DNA of 17,639 nt, taken from Bacillota bacterium. Lineage in GTDB: Bacteria > Bacillota_I > Bacilli_A > Acholeplasmatales > Acholeplasmataceae. A program made the translations under genes and the position numbers. The stretch spans positions 1 through 17,639 of the forward strand of contig JAQCDH010000011.1 of NCBI GenBank assembly GCA_027620815.1, in the 5' to 3' direction. The notes beneath the pieces are model-generated. The model saw nothing but the letters and a program-made list of their open reading frames with translations, searched no databases and was not told the DNA's origin. Shown piece after piece: positions 7,575 through 15,535 of this stretch (position 1 is its first letter; each line of letters starts with the position of its first letter).

Positions 7575-9032
7575 ATGAAAAAAACGTTTGCAACTATTAC
7601 AATATTAAGTATGATATTTATAACTACTGCATGTCAACAAAATTTAACTGCAAGACATACTTTAGAAGAAGTCTTACCCTTAATAGAGTTGTTTTTAAAT
7701 GATCCAGTGAGTCACGATACAGCATTACCTTTATTTGAGGGTACCAATATAACATACAACATCGACGGAATAGAGATAGAAGATTTAAGCCTATTGAAAA
7801 GTCCTATTTATGATTCCTATCTGCCAATTGAAATTAAAATTTACGCGCAAGATGAAACACTAACGATTCAACAAGAAATCTATGTCCTAAGTGACTATTC
7901 ACCAAAACATAATTACGAAATTCATTTGAGTGAGGTCGATTTTGAAAATATCTCAAAAGAAACGTATTCGCCCTCAATCATTTCACTATATCAAGAAGAT
8001 ACTATCATATTCGAAAAAGAAGGTCAAGTTCGCGGAAGAGGGAATTCAAACTGGTTCTCATATGAAAAAAAATCATATCGCATCTCTTTTTCTGAAGATA
8101 TAGAAATGATGGGGTTACGTGCACACCATGATTATTTACTCATTGGAATGCATGCAGATAAATCACTCATGCGAGATGCGCTCGCCCATCAACTTTCAAT
8201 ACTTATGGAATTAGAAATTACCCAAGATACAAGATATGTTGAACTTTATGTGAACGATAATTATCACGGTTTATATACACTTATTGAAGATAGAACATAC
8301 ATTAAAACAGGAGAAGATTCTTTATCATTTGCATTAGAACTTGATCACAGAATATATTGGGATCAAACAGGGGAACTTCACATAAGAATAGACGGTGCGC
8401 CATATGGCATTAAAAGAAGTTTAGATTTAGAGCCAGATACATTAAGTGGTATTCAATCATATTTAGATGCCGTGCTACAAGATCTTAAAAATGGTGTGAT
8501 ACATCCTGATATTGATGTTACTAATTGGGTTAAATATATGTTTATTCAAGAACTATTTAAAAATGTCGATGCTTGGGGACTTTCTGTCTTTATATACAGG
8601 GATCAAGAAGGATCATTAAAGTTTGGACCTGTTTGGGATTTTGATTTTGCGCTTGGGAATGCAGACTATGTTGGTGATGTATACTATGAGCCTGAAGGAT
8701 TTTTCTTAGCTTTTGATCCACGTATGACATGGTTCTATCATGCCTTTCAAATTTTTGACTTTAAACTTGCCTTTAAAAATGAAATCATTACATATTATCA
8801 AGATATTCTTCCTAGCTACTTAACTTTGATTGAAGTACTAGGTGAGAGTCTCATTCCATATTCAGAAAATAACTTTAATAGATGGGATGTCTTTAATACT
8901 CCTTTGTGGCCGAATCCGATGTTTATGGTGGAATTTGAAACACACATGGATCATGTGTTATGGATTAGTGATTTTATTTTTGAGCGCTCTAAATGGTATC
9001 AACAAGCAATGTTTAAGCAACCTTTCATATAA
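7575..9032 (+). CDS. CotH-kinase-family lipoprotein
   Basis: A 485-residue predicted lipoprotein. A hydrophobic signal with lipobox ITTAC puts the lipidated Cys at 20. Residues 24-115 look like a small beta-rich domain. The CotH kinase domain follows: RGRGNSNW (153-160, the classical nucleotide-loop signature), the ADKSLMRDALAHQL helix (194-207), YVNDNYHGLYTLIEDR (225-240), and GPVWDFDFALGN (351-362, metal-binding WDFD). This is a much more canonical CotH than the copy at 121. Spore-coat CotH proteins phosphorylate other coat proteins. Here the lipoprotein signal suggests an extracytoplasmic target, which is inference. The ATG at 7575 is preferred over the one at 7569 because AAAAGG lies six bases before the former and touches the latter. 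It ends in a bidirectional terminator shared with ssrA. Confidence 0.85.
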   Translation: MKKTFATITILSMIFITTACQQNLTARHTLEEVLPLIELFLNDPVSHDTALPLFEGTNITYNIDGIEIEDLSLLKSPIYDSYLPIEIKIYAQDETLTIQQEIYVLSDYSPKHNYEIHLSEVDFENISKETYSPSIISLYQEDTIIFEKEGQVRGRGNSNWFSYEKKSYRISFSEDIEMMGLRAHHDYLLIGMHADKSLMRDALAHQLSILMELEITQDTRYVELYVNDNYHGLYTLIEDRTYIKTGEDSLSFALELDHRIYWDQTGELHIRIDGAPYGIKRSLDLEPDTLSGIQSYLDAVLQDLKNGVIHPDIDVTNWVKYMFIQELFKNVDAWGLSVFIYRDQEGSLKFGPVWDFDFALGNADYVGDVYYEPEGFFLAFDPRMTWFYHAFQIFDFKLAFKNEIITYYQDILPSYLTLIEVLGESLIPYSENNFNRWDVFNTPLWPNPMFMVEFETHMDHVLWISDFIFERSKWYQQAMFKQPFI

Positions 9033-9060
9033 AAACACGTCAGTATTGACGTGTTTTTTT
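9031..9060. terminator. Bidirectional terminator between CotH gene and ssrA
   Basis: AAAAACACGTCA pairs with TGACGTGTTTTT around the loop GTAT (9043-9046), a stem of about 12 bp. It has T-tracts on both strands, so it serves the CotH gene (plus) and the tmRNA gene (minus). It starts within the CotH stop codon. Confidence 0.9.
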
Positions 9061-9070
9061 ATTTATTAAA

Positions 9071-9411
9071 TGGTGGAGATGAGGGGAGTTGAACCCCTGT
9101 GCAAAATATGATGATACCATGCGTCTACGTACGTAGTTTATTGAGCGATTTAAATGACATCCTAACAATAAACAAGAAAGATGCCATCGAGACAATAGAT
9201 AATCTTATAGATGCTTGTCAACAAATATAAGATCGCTTACTTTCTGAGCCGTGTAAGTGTCGTAAGCAAACAACTTAGTTGGCACGCTCGCTATTCTTAA
9301 GCTGCGTAAGAAAAGTTTTGGTTTCCGGTTATTAGCCTCGGCTTTTTTACTTGAGCAACCAAGATACGCAACATGATAGATCCATACTCTGACGAATCCA
9401 TAAACATCCCC
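9071..9411 (-). ncRNA. ssrA: tmRNA (transfer-messenger RNA)
   Basis: A 341-base one-piece tmRNA that rescues stalled ribosomes with SmpB. The 5' end GGGGATG (9411-9405) pairs with CATCTCC (9081-9075) as the tRNA-like acceptor stem, with one G-U pair, followed by A and an encoded CCA (9073-9071). The 5' sequence GGGGATGTTTATGGATTCG is the usual tmRNA start. The T arm is GGGG-TTCAACT-CCCC. Between these lies a short tag frame ending in Ala-Ala-stop (9326-9297), and the 3' half contains the GC-richer pseudoknot segments, which I did not fold in detail. The gene has its own promoter and a bidirectional terminator. Confidence 0.95.
9297..9326 (-). other. tmRNA proteolysis-tag frame
   Basis: On the minus strand the codons GGA AAC CAA AAC TTT TCT TAC GCA GCT TAA encode GNQNFSYAA, and with the alanine carried by tmRNA itself this gives A-GNQNFSYAA. 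The NxNFxYAA ending matches the usual degradation-tag pattern. The exact resume codon is inferred: GGA is preferred because the upstream AACC places an A at -4, but one or two codons either way are possible. Confidence 0.8.
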
Positions 9412-9420
9412 AGTACAAAG

Positions 9421-9449
9421 ATTATACATGAAATTGACATTTTTTACAA
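9421..9449 (-). promoter_or_regulatory. Promoter of ssrA
   Basis: On the minus strand TTGTAA (9449-9444) and TATAAT (9426-9421) have a 17-base spacer. The mature 5' G lies 10 bases beyond the -10, leaving a short leader for RNase P to remove. The -35 lies inside the 11-base palindrome TTACAATGTAA (9444-9454). Confidence 0.75.
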
Positions 9450-9458
9450 TGTAATTCA

Positions 9459-9467
9459 TGATATAAT
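9459..9467 (+). promoter_or_regulatory. Extended -10 of the HAD phosphatase gene
   Basis: TGATATAAT (9459-9467) is an extended -10 box 17 bases before the ATG at 9485. No -35 lies at the ideal distance: TTGACA at 9434 is 22 bases away and TTTACA at 9443 is 13. The promoter is divergent from, and close to, that of ssrA. Confidence 0.5.
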
Positions 9468-9484
9468 ATCAATTGAGGGAAAAC

Positions 9485-10132
9485 ATGAAAAAAGCAATCC
9501 TATTTGATTTGGATGGTACCATCTTAGATACGATTAAAGACATTCATCAAGCAGTCAATATTGGTTTAAAAACATATGGATACCAAGACGTTACTGTTGA
9601 TAAGGTGAAAAAAAGTGTCGGTTCAGGTGCGATGCAAATGATTGCTTTATGTGCGCCATCTGCAAATCAAGAAATGGTTAAACACATTCATGATGCGTAT
9701 CAAACCTCATATGATCAAAATGATAAAGACTTAACAACCATTTATGATGGGATGCTGTCCTTACTAAAAGAATTAAAAAAGAAATATCAACTTGCAGTGG
9801 TTTCCAATAAATATGATCATCTTGTTCAGTCTTTAATTCATCATTATTTTCCAAATATCTTTGATGCCGCATTAGGGATGACAAAAGATTTACCTATTAA
9901 ACCTGAACCGGATATGGTGTTAAAAATATTATATGATTTAAATATCATCCCAAGTGAAGCAATTTATATTGGTGATTCAGAACCAGATATTATCGTTTCA
10001 AAAAGAATCGGAATGGATCATATTGCAGTCAGTTATGGGTATCGAGATGAACACATATTAAAAGCATTATCGCCAATGCATCTTGCCAAAGATGTTGACA
10101 CATTAAAAAAAATATTATTGTCACATTTTTGA
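9485..10132 (+). CDS. HAD-superfamily phosphatase, phosphoglycolate-phosphatase type
   Basis: A 215-residue cytosolic phosphohydrolase. HAD motif I is FDLDGTILDT (nucleophile Asp8, acid/base Asp10), motif II is VVSNK (Ser107), motif III is the Lys of IKPEPD (Lys139), and motif IV is GDSEPDI (Asp164, Asp168). The helical cap between motifs I and II (about 15-85) makes it subclass IA, the group of phosphoglycolate phosphatases, pyrophosphatase PpaX and beta-phosphoglucomutases. GDSEPDI resembles Gph and PpaX most. The substrate is not decidable; phosphoglycolate from DNA repair is one option. The start is ATG 9485 with GAGGG upstream, rather than the TTG at 9473. The TGA stop lies within the next gene's -35. 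Confidence 0.85.
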   Translation: MKKAILFDLDGTILDTIKDIHQAVNIGLKTYGYQDVTVDKVKKSVGSGAMQMIALCAPSANQEMVKHIHDAYQTSYDQNDKDLTTIYDGMLSLLKELKKKYQLAVVSNKYDHLVQSLIHHYFPNIFDAALGMTKDLPIKPEPDMVLKILYDLNIIPSEAIYIGDSEPDIIVSKRIGMDHIAVSYGYRDEHILKALSPMHLAKDVDTLKKILLSHF

Positions 10133-10156
10133 CACAATTTAAGAATAAAATACTAA
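10129..10156 (+). promoter_or_regulatory. Probable promoter of the ABC transporter pair
   Basis: A perfect -35 TTGACA (10129-10134) overlaps the TGA stop of the HAD gene. TACTAA (10151-10156) follows after 16 bases. GGAGGG lies just before the ATG at 10170, so the leader would be very short. TAAAAT at 10146-10151 is a better-looking box but only 11 bases away. Confidence 0.45.
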
Positions 10157-10169
10157 ACATGGAGGGATT

Positions 10170-12407
10170 ATGGAAGCTTTGCGATTAGAACGTGTATCTA
10201 AATATTATCAATCAGAAAATAACGTCAGTGTGGGAATGAAACACATCTCACTTGCTTTTCATATGGGTGAATTTGTTGCTGTAACGGGTGAATCTGGTAG
10301 TGGGAAATCAACGTTACTTAACGTTTTATCAGGTCTTGATAAATATGAAGAAGGAGAAATGTTTATTTTTTCTGAGGAAACATCACATTATCAAATTAAA
10401 GATTTTGAAAATTATCGAAGAGAAAATGTTGGATTTGTTTTCCAAAACTATAACATCATTGACTCATATACGGTATATCAAAATGTAATGCTCGCCTTAG
10501 AATTACAAGGTTACCCTTTTAAAGAGAGAAAAGCACGTGCATTAAAACTGATTGATCAAGTCGGATTAACCAAACAAAAACATCAAAAGTCCTCTAAATT
10601 ATCAGGTGGTCAAAAACAACGTGCCGTTATCGCAAGAGCACTCGCAAAAGACACACCAATTATTGTGTGTGATGAACCCACTGGGAATTTAGATCAAACT
10701 TCAGCAGAACAAGTCATTCAGTTATTACATGATGTGTCAAAAGGTAAACTTGTCATTATTGTGACCCATGAATTTGATCAAGTTTCTAAATATGCGACAA
10801 GACGTATTAAAATGTCAGACGGCGAAGTCGTTGAAGATATAAAAATTAAGGCTCATGACAATATTACTGTCAATAAAGTTGAAAAGACAAAAAGTTTAAA
10901 CTTTTTTGGTTTGATAAAATTTTCACTTAGAAATTTACTCGCACAACCTAAACGTTTTATATTCATGTTGTTTTTAATGATTATTGCGATTAGTGTCTTT
11001 ACAGTCGTGTATTCTAATCAGATCTTTGGATTAAGAACAACAGGTCTAGAACAGTCTTCTACTTATCCATCAGTACCAAATTCTCGTGTATTAGTCGAAA
11101 GAAGAGATGGAAATCCCCTCACAGAAGCAGACATTGATCAAATAGAAGATTTCAATGGTGTTTCAAAAGTTTATTCCTATGGTGCGCTTTTTTATAACGA
11201 TACAAGTTTTAATTTAGTCAGTTTTTTTAACGGAACTGAAGTTATGGACATGATGGGATATCGTTACAATGATTCAGCATTGAATTTAAATACAAGTGAT
11301 TTAGAATCAGGACGATTACCAGAAGCCGCTGATGAAATTGTTGTAAGTCGTTACTGGTGGGGCATTGAGTTAAATGAAACATTTTTACTTGCAAGTACAC
11401 GTGTATGGGATTGGAGTAAAGAGACATTAGAAGCGTCCTCTATCGGTTATTTTAAAGTTGTAGGGATTGCAAATAATGATCTTCAAACGATTTATTTTTC
11501 AGAAGCATTTTTAGATCAACCCTTTCCAACGACGCCATCATTGGATTTAACACTAAAAACACTAGTTAAAGAAACGATCGAAGATAATTTAAAATTAACA
11601 TATAATAATCAAGATTTTTATGTGTATCAAAATGGTGAGAATTTTAACGGATTTGATCTTTTTATGGATAATAATACGCCATTATTAGAGTCACCAGTTT
11701 CTATAGAAGTCACTATAACCTCTCAATCACTTTCAAAAACAATCTCTATGACAAAAACCATACGATTAGGGAATGAATTTTCTTCTGAGGGATTTAATTA
11801 TGGTGTCATGAGTGTTTCTGTCTTTAATTCAATTATTGAAGATTTTTTAGAAGAAGTTGAAGAAGAATATGTGACATTACCATCCCCGATCGCAAGTGTT
11901 ACTATAGAAAATCAACTTGTTGGGACTCATTTAATTAATCAACTTGATGTTGAAACATACAAAGTGTATTATCCAGCGAATATTCCTGGGTTCTTACAAG
12001 AGTTTCTCGTGTTCATCTTATCCATTGTTGCTATGATTATCTTAACAATTTTAGGTTTATTTTTATATGCTGTGATTCATGCTGTAACCAAAAACATGAT
12101 GAACTCTAGGAAAAAAGATTTTTCAATATTTAGATCAGTTGGCGCACATGAATCCACATTATCTGTCCTTGTGATTTTAGAACAAATCTTACTTTCAATC
12201 ATCGGACTCGCGCTTTCAGTGTTCATTTTAAACATGATCGTCTTATTCGTACCTGATCATGGTTTAACCATTGAATATATGGGTGTTACAGATTATCTGA
12301 TTTTAGTTTTATCCATTACATTATTAGGGTTATGGTTAGGGCTTCGTTTCAATAAACGCGTCTTTCATCAAACCGTCATTCAAAGTTTAACTTCAGGAGG
12401 TGAGTAA
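10170..12407 (+). CDS. MacB-like ABC transporter, ATPase fused to FtsX-type permease (first subunit)
   Basis: A 745-residue type VII ABC subunit. The N-terminal ATPase (about 1-225) has Walker A GESGSGKS (40-47), Q-loop VFQNYN (Gln92), signature LSGGQ (144-148), Walker B VCDEP (Asp168, catalytic Glu169) and H-loop His200. A first membrane segment (about 263-283) leads to a long extracellular domain (about 285-605). Three further helices (about 611-640, 663-693, 709-727) form the FtsX core. A cytoplasmic coupling segment, RKKDFSIFRSVGA, lies between the second and third. MacB-family pumps drive extracellular or envelope substrates mechanically; known cargoes are lipoproteins, peptides and toxins, and the cargo here is unknown. 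The start codon follows GGAGGG. It is separated from the second subunit by one base, so the two are co-expressed and probably heterodimerise. Confidence 0.9.
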   Translation: MEALRLERVSKYYQSENNVSVGMKHISLAFHMGEFVAVTGESGSGKSTLLNVLSGLDKYEEGEMFIFSEETSHYQIKDFENYRRENVGFVFQNYNIIDSYTVYQNVMLALELQGYPFKERKARALKLIDQVGLTKQKHQKSSKLSGGQKQRAVIARALAKDTPIIVCDEPTGNLDQTSAEQVIQLLHDVSKGKLVIIVTHEFDQVSKYATRRIKMSDGEVVEDIKIKAHDNITVNKVEKTKSLNFFGLIKFSLRNLLAQPKRFIFMLFLMIIAISVFTVVYSNQIFGLRTTGLEQSSTYPSVPNSRVLVERRDGNPLTEADIDQIEDFNGVSKVYSYGALFYNDTSFNLVSFFNGTEVMDMMGYRYNDSALNLNTSDLESGRLPEAADEIVVSRYWWGIELNETFLLASTRVWDWSKETLEASSIGYFKVVGIANNDLQTIYFSEAFLDQPFPTTPSLDLTLKTLVKETIEDNLKLTYNNQDFYVYQNGENFNGFDLFMDNNTPLLESPVSIEVTITSQSLSKTISMTKTIRLGNEFSSEGFNYGVMSVSVFNSIIEDFLEEVEEEYVTLPSPIASVTIENQLVGTHLINQLDVETYKVYYPANIPGFLQEFLVFILSIVAMIILTILGLFLYAVIHAVTKNMMNSRKKDFSIFRSVGAHESTLSVLVILEQILLSIIGLALSVFILNMIVLFVPDHGLTIEYMGVTDYLILVLSITLLGLWLGLRFNKRVFHQTVIQSLTSGGE

Positions 12408-12408
12408 G

Positions 12409-14808
12409 ATGTCTCAAATGATACCACTTGTTAAAATATCAGGACTTAATAAGTTTTTTAACAAAAATAAATCCAATCAACTTCATGTGTTAAACCAAAT
12501 GACATTAGATCTACCAAGTCAAGGACTTGTGATGTTACTAGGACCTTCAGGCTCTGGTAAAACGACCTTACTCAACGTACTAGGTGGACTTGATAAATTT
12601 GATAAAGGTCATCTCTTCATGTTTGATAAAAACATCTCAAGGTATCAATCAAAAGTATGGGATCACATTAGAAATAACCACATTGGCTATGTATTCCAGA
12701 ATTATCATCTATTGCCTGACTTATCTGTTTTTGATAATGTTGCATATGTATTAAAACTCATGGGTATTACTGATGAATCTCTTATTGAATCACGCGTCCA
12801 TTATGTATTAAAAGCTGTGAATATGTATGCGTTTAGAAAGAAAAATGCATTACAACTTTCTGGTGGTCAACAGCAACGTGTCGCGATTGCGAGAGCAATT
12901 GTTAAAAATCCAGATATGATTATTGCCGATGAACCTACAGGAAACTTAGATTCTCAAAACACGATTGAAGTGATGAACATCATTAAATCAATAGCAAAAG
13001 ATAAACTCGTTATCATGGTCACCCATGAAAAAGAACTTGCAAGTTTTTATGGTGACCGTATCATTAAAATATCAGATGGTAAAATCGTTTCAGATGAAGA
13101 TACCCATGAACGTGGTGATTATCAAATGAAGTATGATGAAACCATTTATCTAGGTGATTTAAACAAAGAAACATTAGAAACTGAATCTAAACAGTCTGTT
13201 GATATTTATTCAGAACAACAAGATAAGAAACTTCAAGCAACCTTTATTGTTAAAAATGATACGATTTATATTAAAGTCAATAGTGATCTTGAAAAAGTGA
13301 AACTTCTAGATGATTTTTCAACCATCCAAATCAAAGAAGGTAAAAAAGAAGTTCAACAGAAGAAAACCATGTCTGAAACAACCTTTGATAATGACGCGTT
13401 GAGTTTAGAAGGTGTCCAGCGAAAACAACACTTTGTTTTCTCTCTTAAAAAAGCTGTATTTATGGCTTTAGAAAAAGTACTTAGAACTTCTAGAAAAGGT
13501 AAAATCATGCTTGTCAGTTTTATGCTGGCAGGTGCGGTAATTGCGTTTGCTGCAACATCACTTGCGAGTGTTTTATTTATGTCACCTGATCAGTACTTAA
13601 CATTACCGAGTGGTTATGCAGAAGTATCACCTGTGAATCCAGAAGATGAAACTCAAAATTTCCCAACATTACAAGAACTTAAAGACATTGAATCTATTGA
13701 ATACATTAATACATATAACAGAAGTCGTACACAAATCAATTTTATTAGACCGAACGGACTCAATTATAATACGTTTATTTCTGGAGCCATTGATTTATAT
13801 GAACTCCATGATCTAGATTTGCTTTATGGAAGACTCCCTGAAACGACTCAAGAAATTCTTATCACCAAAGCTATGGCAGATAGTTTAGTTGATAGTTCAA
13901 GTGGTCAAGATATTGGAATATGGAGTTATGAACATATTTTATTTGAAACATTAAAATTCCAAGATTTGGATATTAAAATTACAGGTATTGTGGATGCGAC
14001 GTATCAAGTGATCTTTACGAATTCAGAGTTAGCAGACTATTTTACATACGCACTCACAAAACGTATGCCATTGACTTGGTTTGATGAGGAAACACTCTTA
14101 TATGGTTCAGTCCCAACAGGAAATCAATTGTTATTACCGAACTCTCTAGCTAATTTTGATGAAAATACAATCTTTCCAATTGTTGTTGAAAATTTCACCA
14201 TAAGTGGTGTCTATGACGATCAAGATTTAATTCCTTATGCATATGCAACCAAAGAAACAGTTGAACGTTTAAGATTTGAAAATAGTGGTCGCTTTTACGT
14301 ATTAACAACAAACTTTAGTGAGACCAACTCCGCACTTTTAAGTTTTGATGTGATTGCGATTGATGAATTAGAAAACGCTGAACGACTCATCGACAGAGAG
14401 CGCCAAGTAGCATTAGTCTCAACACTTACAACATCACTTGTCGTTATTGGGTTTGCAGGATTAGGGTTTTATTTCGTCATTCGTTCTAGTTTAGTGAAAC
14501 GTCAATATGAAATTGCCATTATGAGAGCAATCGGTGTGTATAAAAAAGACATCATGCGCGCGTTTATTATTGAGATATTGATCTTAACGACCATCACAAC
14601 TTTAGTTGGATATGGGATTGCAACGTATGGATTCTCACTGTTATCAAATAGTTTCTTAGGAGAACTTAATTTATTTAACGTGACTTTTTCATCAGTTATT
14701 GGAGGCATCGGTGTTGCTTATCTAGCGAATTTACTTGCTGGTTTATTACCAGTATGGTTATTACTCAATAAAACACCAGCTCAAATCTTATCTAAATACG
14801 ATATGTAA
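12409..14808 (+). CDS. MacB-like ABC transporter, ATPase fused to FtsX-type permease (second subunit)
   Basis: A 799-residue partner of the preceding subunit. Walker A GPSGSGKT (45-52), VFQNYH (Gln97), LSGGQ (150-154), Walker B IADEP (Asp174, Glu175), His206. Between the ATPase and the first membrane helix (about 366-390) is an extra polar, beta-rich segment of about 120 residues (229-348) missing from the first subunit. The extracellular domain spans about 391-665, followed by three helices (667-692, 718-745, 762-786) and the coupling motif YEIAIMRAIGV. Start: ATG 12409, with AGGAGG (12395-12400) eight bases upstream; the in-frame GTG at 12400 lies within that site. Both ATPase sites look complete, so ATP sites in a heterodimer need not be asymmetric. 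It ends in a bidirectional terminator. Confidence 0.9.
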   Translation: MSQMIPLVKISGLNKFFNKNKSNQLHVLNQMTLDLPSQGLVMLLGPSGSGKTTLLNVLGGLDKFDKGHLFMFDKNISRYQSKVWDHIRNNHIGYVFQNYHLLPDLSVFDNVAYVLKLMGITDESLIESRVHYVLKAVNMYAFRKKNALQLSGGQQQRVAIARAIVKNPDMIIADEPTGNLDSQNTIEVMNIIKSIAKDKLVIMVTHEKELASFYGDRIIKISDGKIVSDEDTHERGDYQMKYDETIYLGDLNKETLETESKQSVDIYSEQQDKKLQATFIVKNDTIYIKVNSDLEKVKLLDDFSTIQIKEGKKEVQQKKTMSETTFDNDALSLEGVQRKQHFVFSLKKAVFMALEKVLRTSRKGKIMLVSFMLAGAVIAFAATSLASVLFMSPDQYLTLPSGYAEVSPVNPEDETQNFPTLQELKDIESIEYINTYNRSRTQINFIRPNGLNYNTFISGAIDLYELHDLDLLYGRLPETTQEILITKAMADSLVDSSSGQDIGIWSYEHILFETLKFQDLDIKITGIVDATYQVIFTNSELADYFTYALTKRMPLTWFDEETLLYGSVPTGNQLLLPNSLANFDENTIFPIVVENFTISGVYDDQDLIPYAYATKETVERLRFENSGRFYVLTTNFSETNSALLSFDVIAIDELENAERLIDRERQVALVSTLTTSLVVIGFAGLGFYFVIRSSLVKRQYEIAIMRAIGVYKKDIMRAFIIEILILTTITTLVGYGIATYGFSLLSNSFLGELNLFNVTFSSVIGGIGVAYLANLLAGLLPVWLLLNKTPAQILSKYDM

Positions 14809-14839
14809 AAAAAATAGCCTTTTAAAAAGGCTATTTTTT
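14809..14839. terminator. Bidirectional terminator between ABC pair and nitroreductase gene
   Basis: AATAGCCTTT (14813-14822) pairs with AAAGGCTATT (14826-14835), and the stem is flanked by A and T runs on both sides. It serves the convergent ABC operon (plus) and the nitroreductase gene (minus), and overlaps the latter's stop codon. Confidence 0.9.
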
Positions 14840-15443
14840 ATATAATTTTTGCAGTATCATCAAATGGTAAACGTACAGATGGAAAACCTTCTTCAGCAGC
14901 TTTTCCTATTGAAACAATCATTACTGGTGTGTACCGTTCTTTATCAAGTCCAACAACATCATGAATCAACTCGTGATTAAATCCACCGATTGGACATGTA
15001 TCATACCCATGTTCTCTTGCGACATACATTAAATTCATAGCAGCAAGTCCACAATCAATCATTCCACTGATGTTCAGTTTATCTAAGTCAACTTTTTGAA
15101 CCATGTTTTTAATTTTTGTCATTTGTTTTTCTTTAACTTCAGGAGTCATAAGACCTTGTTCAACTGCTTCATCATAAATTTTTTCCGCGAGTTCAAATTT
15201 CTGTAAGTCATTAAAAATCACGATCATCGCAGCACTTGTTTCAAGTTGTTTGATGTTTCCATAAAGTGCAGGACGTAATTTTTCTTTTGCTTCATCAGAC
15301 GTTATAAGTACATAACGCCATGGTTGCATATTCATAGAAGACGGTGCAAGATTCGTTTCCAAAATAATTTCTTTTAGTTCTTTTTCACTGATTTTTACGT
15401 CTTGATCATATAGACGTATTGAACGTCTTTCAAGTAATTTCAT
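14838..15443 (-). CDS. Nitroreductase-family FMN oxidoreductase
   Basis: A 201-residue cytosolic flavoprotein of the nitroreductase family, which reduces nitro groups, quinones or flavins using NAD(P)H with bound FMN and usually acts as a dimer. The N-terminal ERRSIRLYD is the family FMN-phosphate contact (Arg6, Arg7, Ser8, Arg10). APSSMNMQPWRYV (33-45) is the second FMN block, and CGLAAMNLMYVAREHGYDTCPIGGF in the second half is the third. The length is usual. A strong ribosome site, AGGAGG, precedes ATG 15443. The physiological substrate is not visible. It is a single-gene unit with an extended -10 promoter and a shared bidirectional terminator. Confidence 0.88.
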   Translation of the reverse strand: MKLLERRSIRLYDQDVKISEKELKEIILETNLAPSSMNMQPWRYVLITSDEAKEKLRPALYGNIKQLETSAAMIVIFNDLQKFELAEKIYDEAVEQGLMTPEVKEKQMTKIKNMVQKVDLDKLNISGMIDCGLAAMNLMYVAREHGYDTCPIGGFNHELIHDVVGLDKERYTPVMIVSIGKAAEEGFPSVRLPFDDTAKII

Positions 15444-15465
15444 AGCTTCCTCCTATTGCATAAAT

Positions 15466-15474
15466 ATTATAACA
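15466..15474 (-). promoter_or_regulatory. Extended -10 of the nitroreductase gene
   Basis: On the minus strand TGTTATAAT (15474-15466) is an extended -10 box about 22 bases from the start codon. The 11-base palindrome CATGACTCATG (15473-15483) touches its upstream edge and would be well placed for a repressor. Confidence 0.55.
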
Positions 15475-15510
15475 TGACTCATGATAGAGCCTTAAATGTG
15501 TGTCAGTATG

Positions 15511-15519
15511 TGATATAAT
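15511..15519 (+). promoter_or_regulatory. Extended -10 of the phosphatase-mutY operon
   Basis: TGATATAAT (15511-15519) lies 16 bases before the ATG at 15536, with GAGGT between them. No clear -35 is present. Confidence 0.55.
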
Positions 15520-15535
15520 AAACATGAGGTAACTT

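Noticed and set aside
8842..9069. 75-codon plus-strand frame overlapping the end of the second CotH gene
   Set aside because: Out of frame with the CotH gene, runs through the terminator, and encodes a composition typical of a frame shadow.
9205..9459. 84-codon minus-strand open frame
   Set aside because: It lies almost entirely inside the tmRNA gene, has no ribosome site, and its reading frame is not the tag frame.
11242..11427. 61-codon minus-strand frame inside the first ABC gene
   Set aside because: Antisense shadow in a well-supported coding region.
14502..14708. 68-codon minus-strand frame inside the second ABC gene
   Set aside because: Antisense shadow of a transmembrane region.
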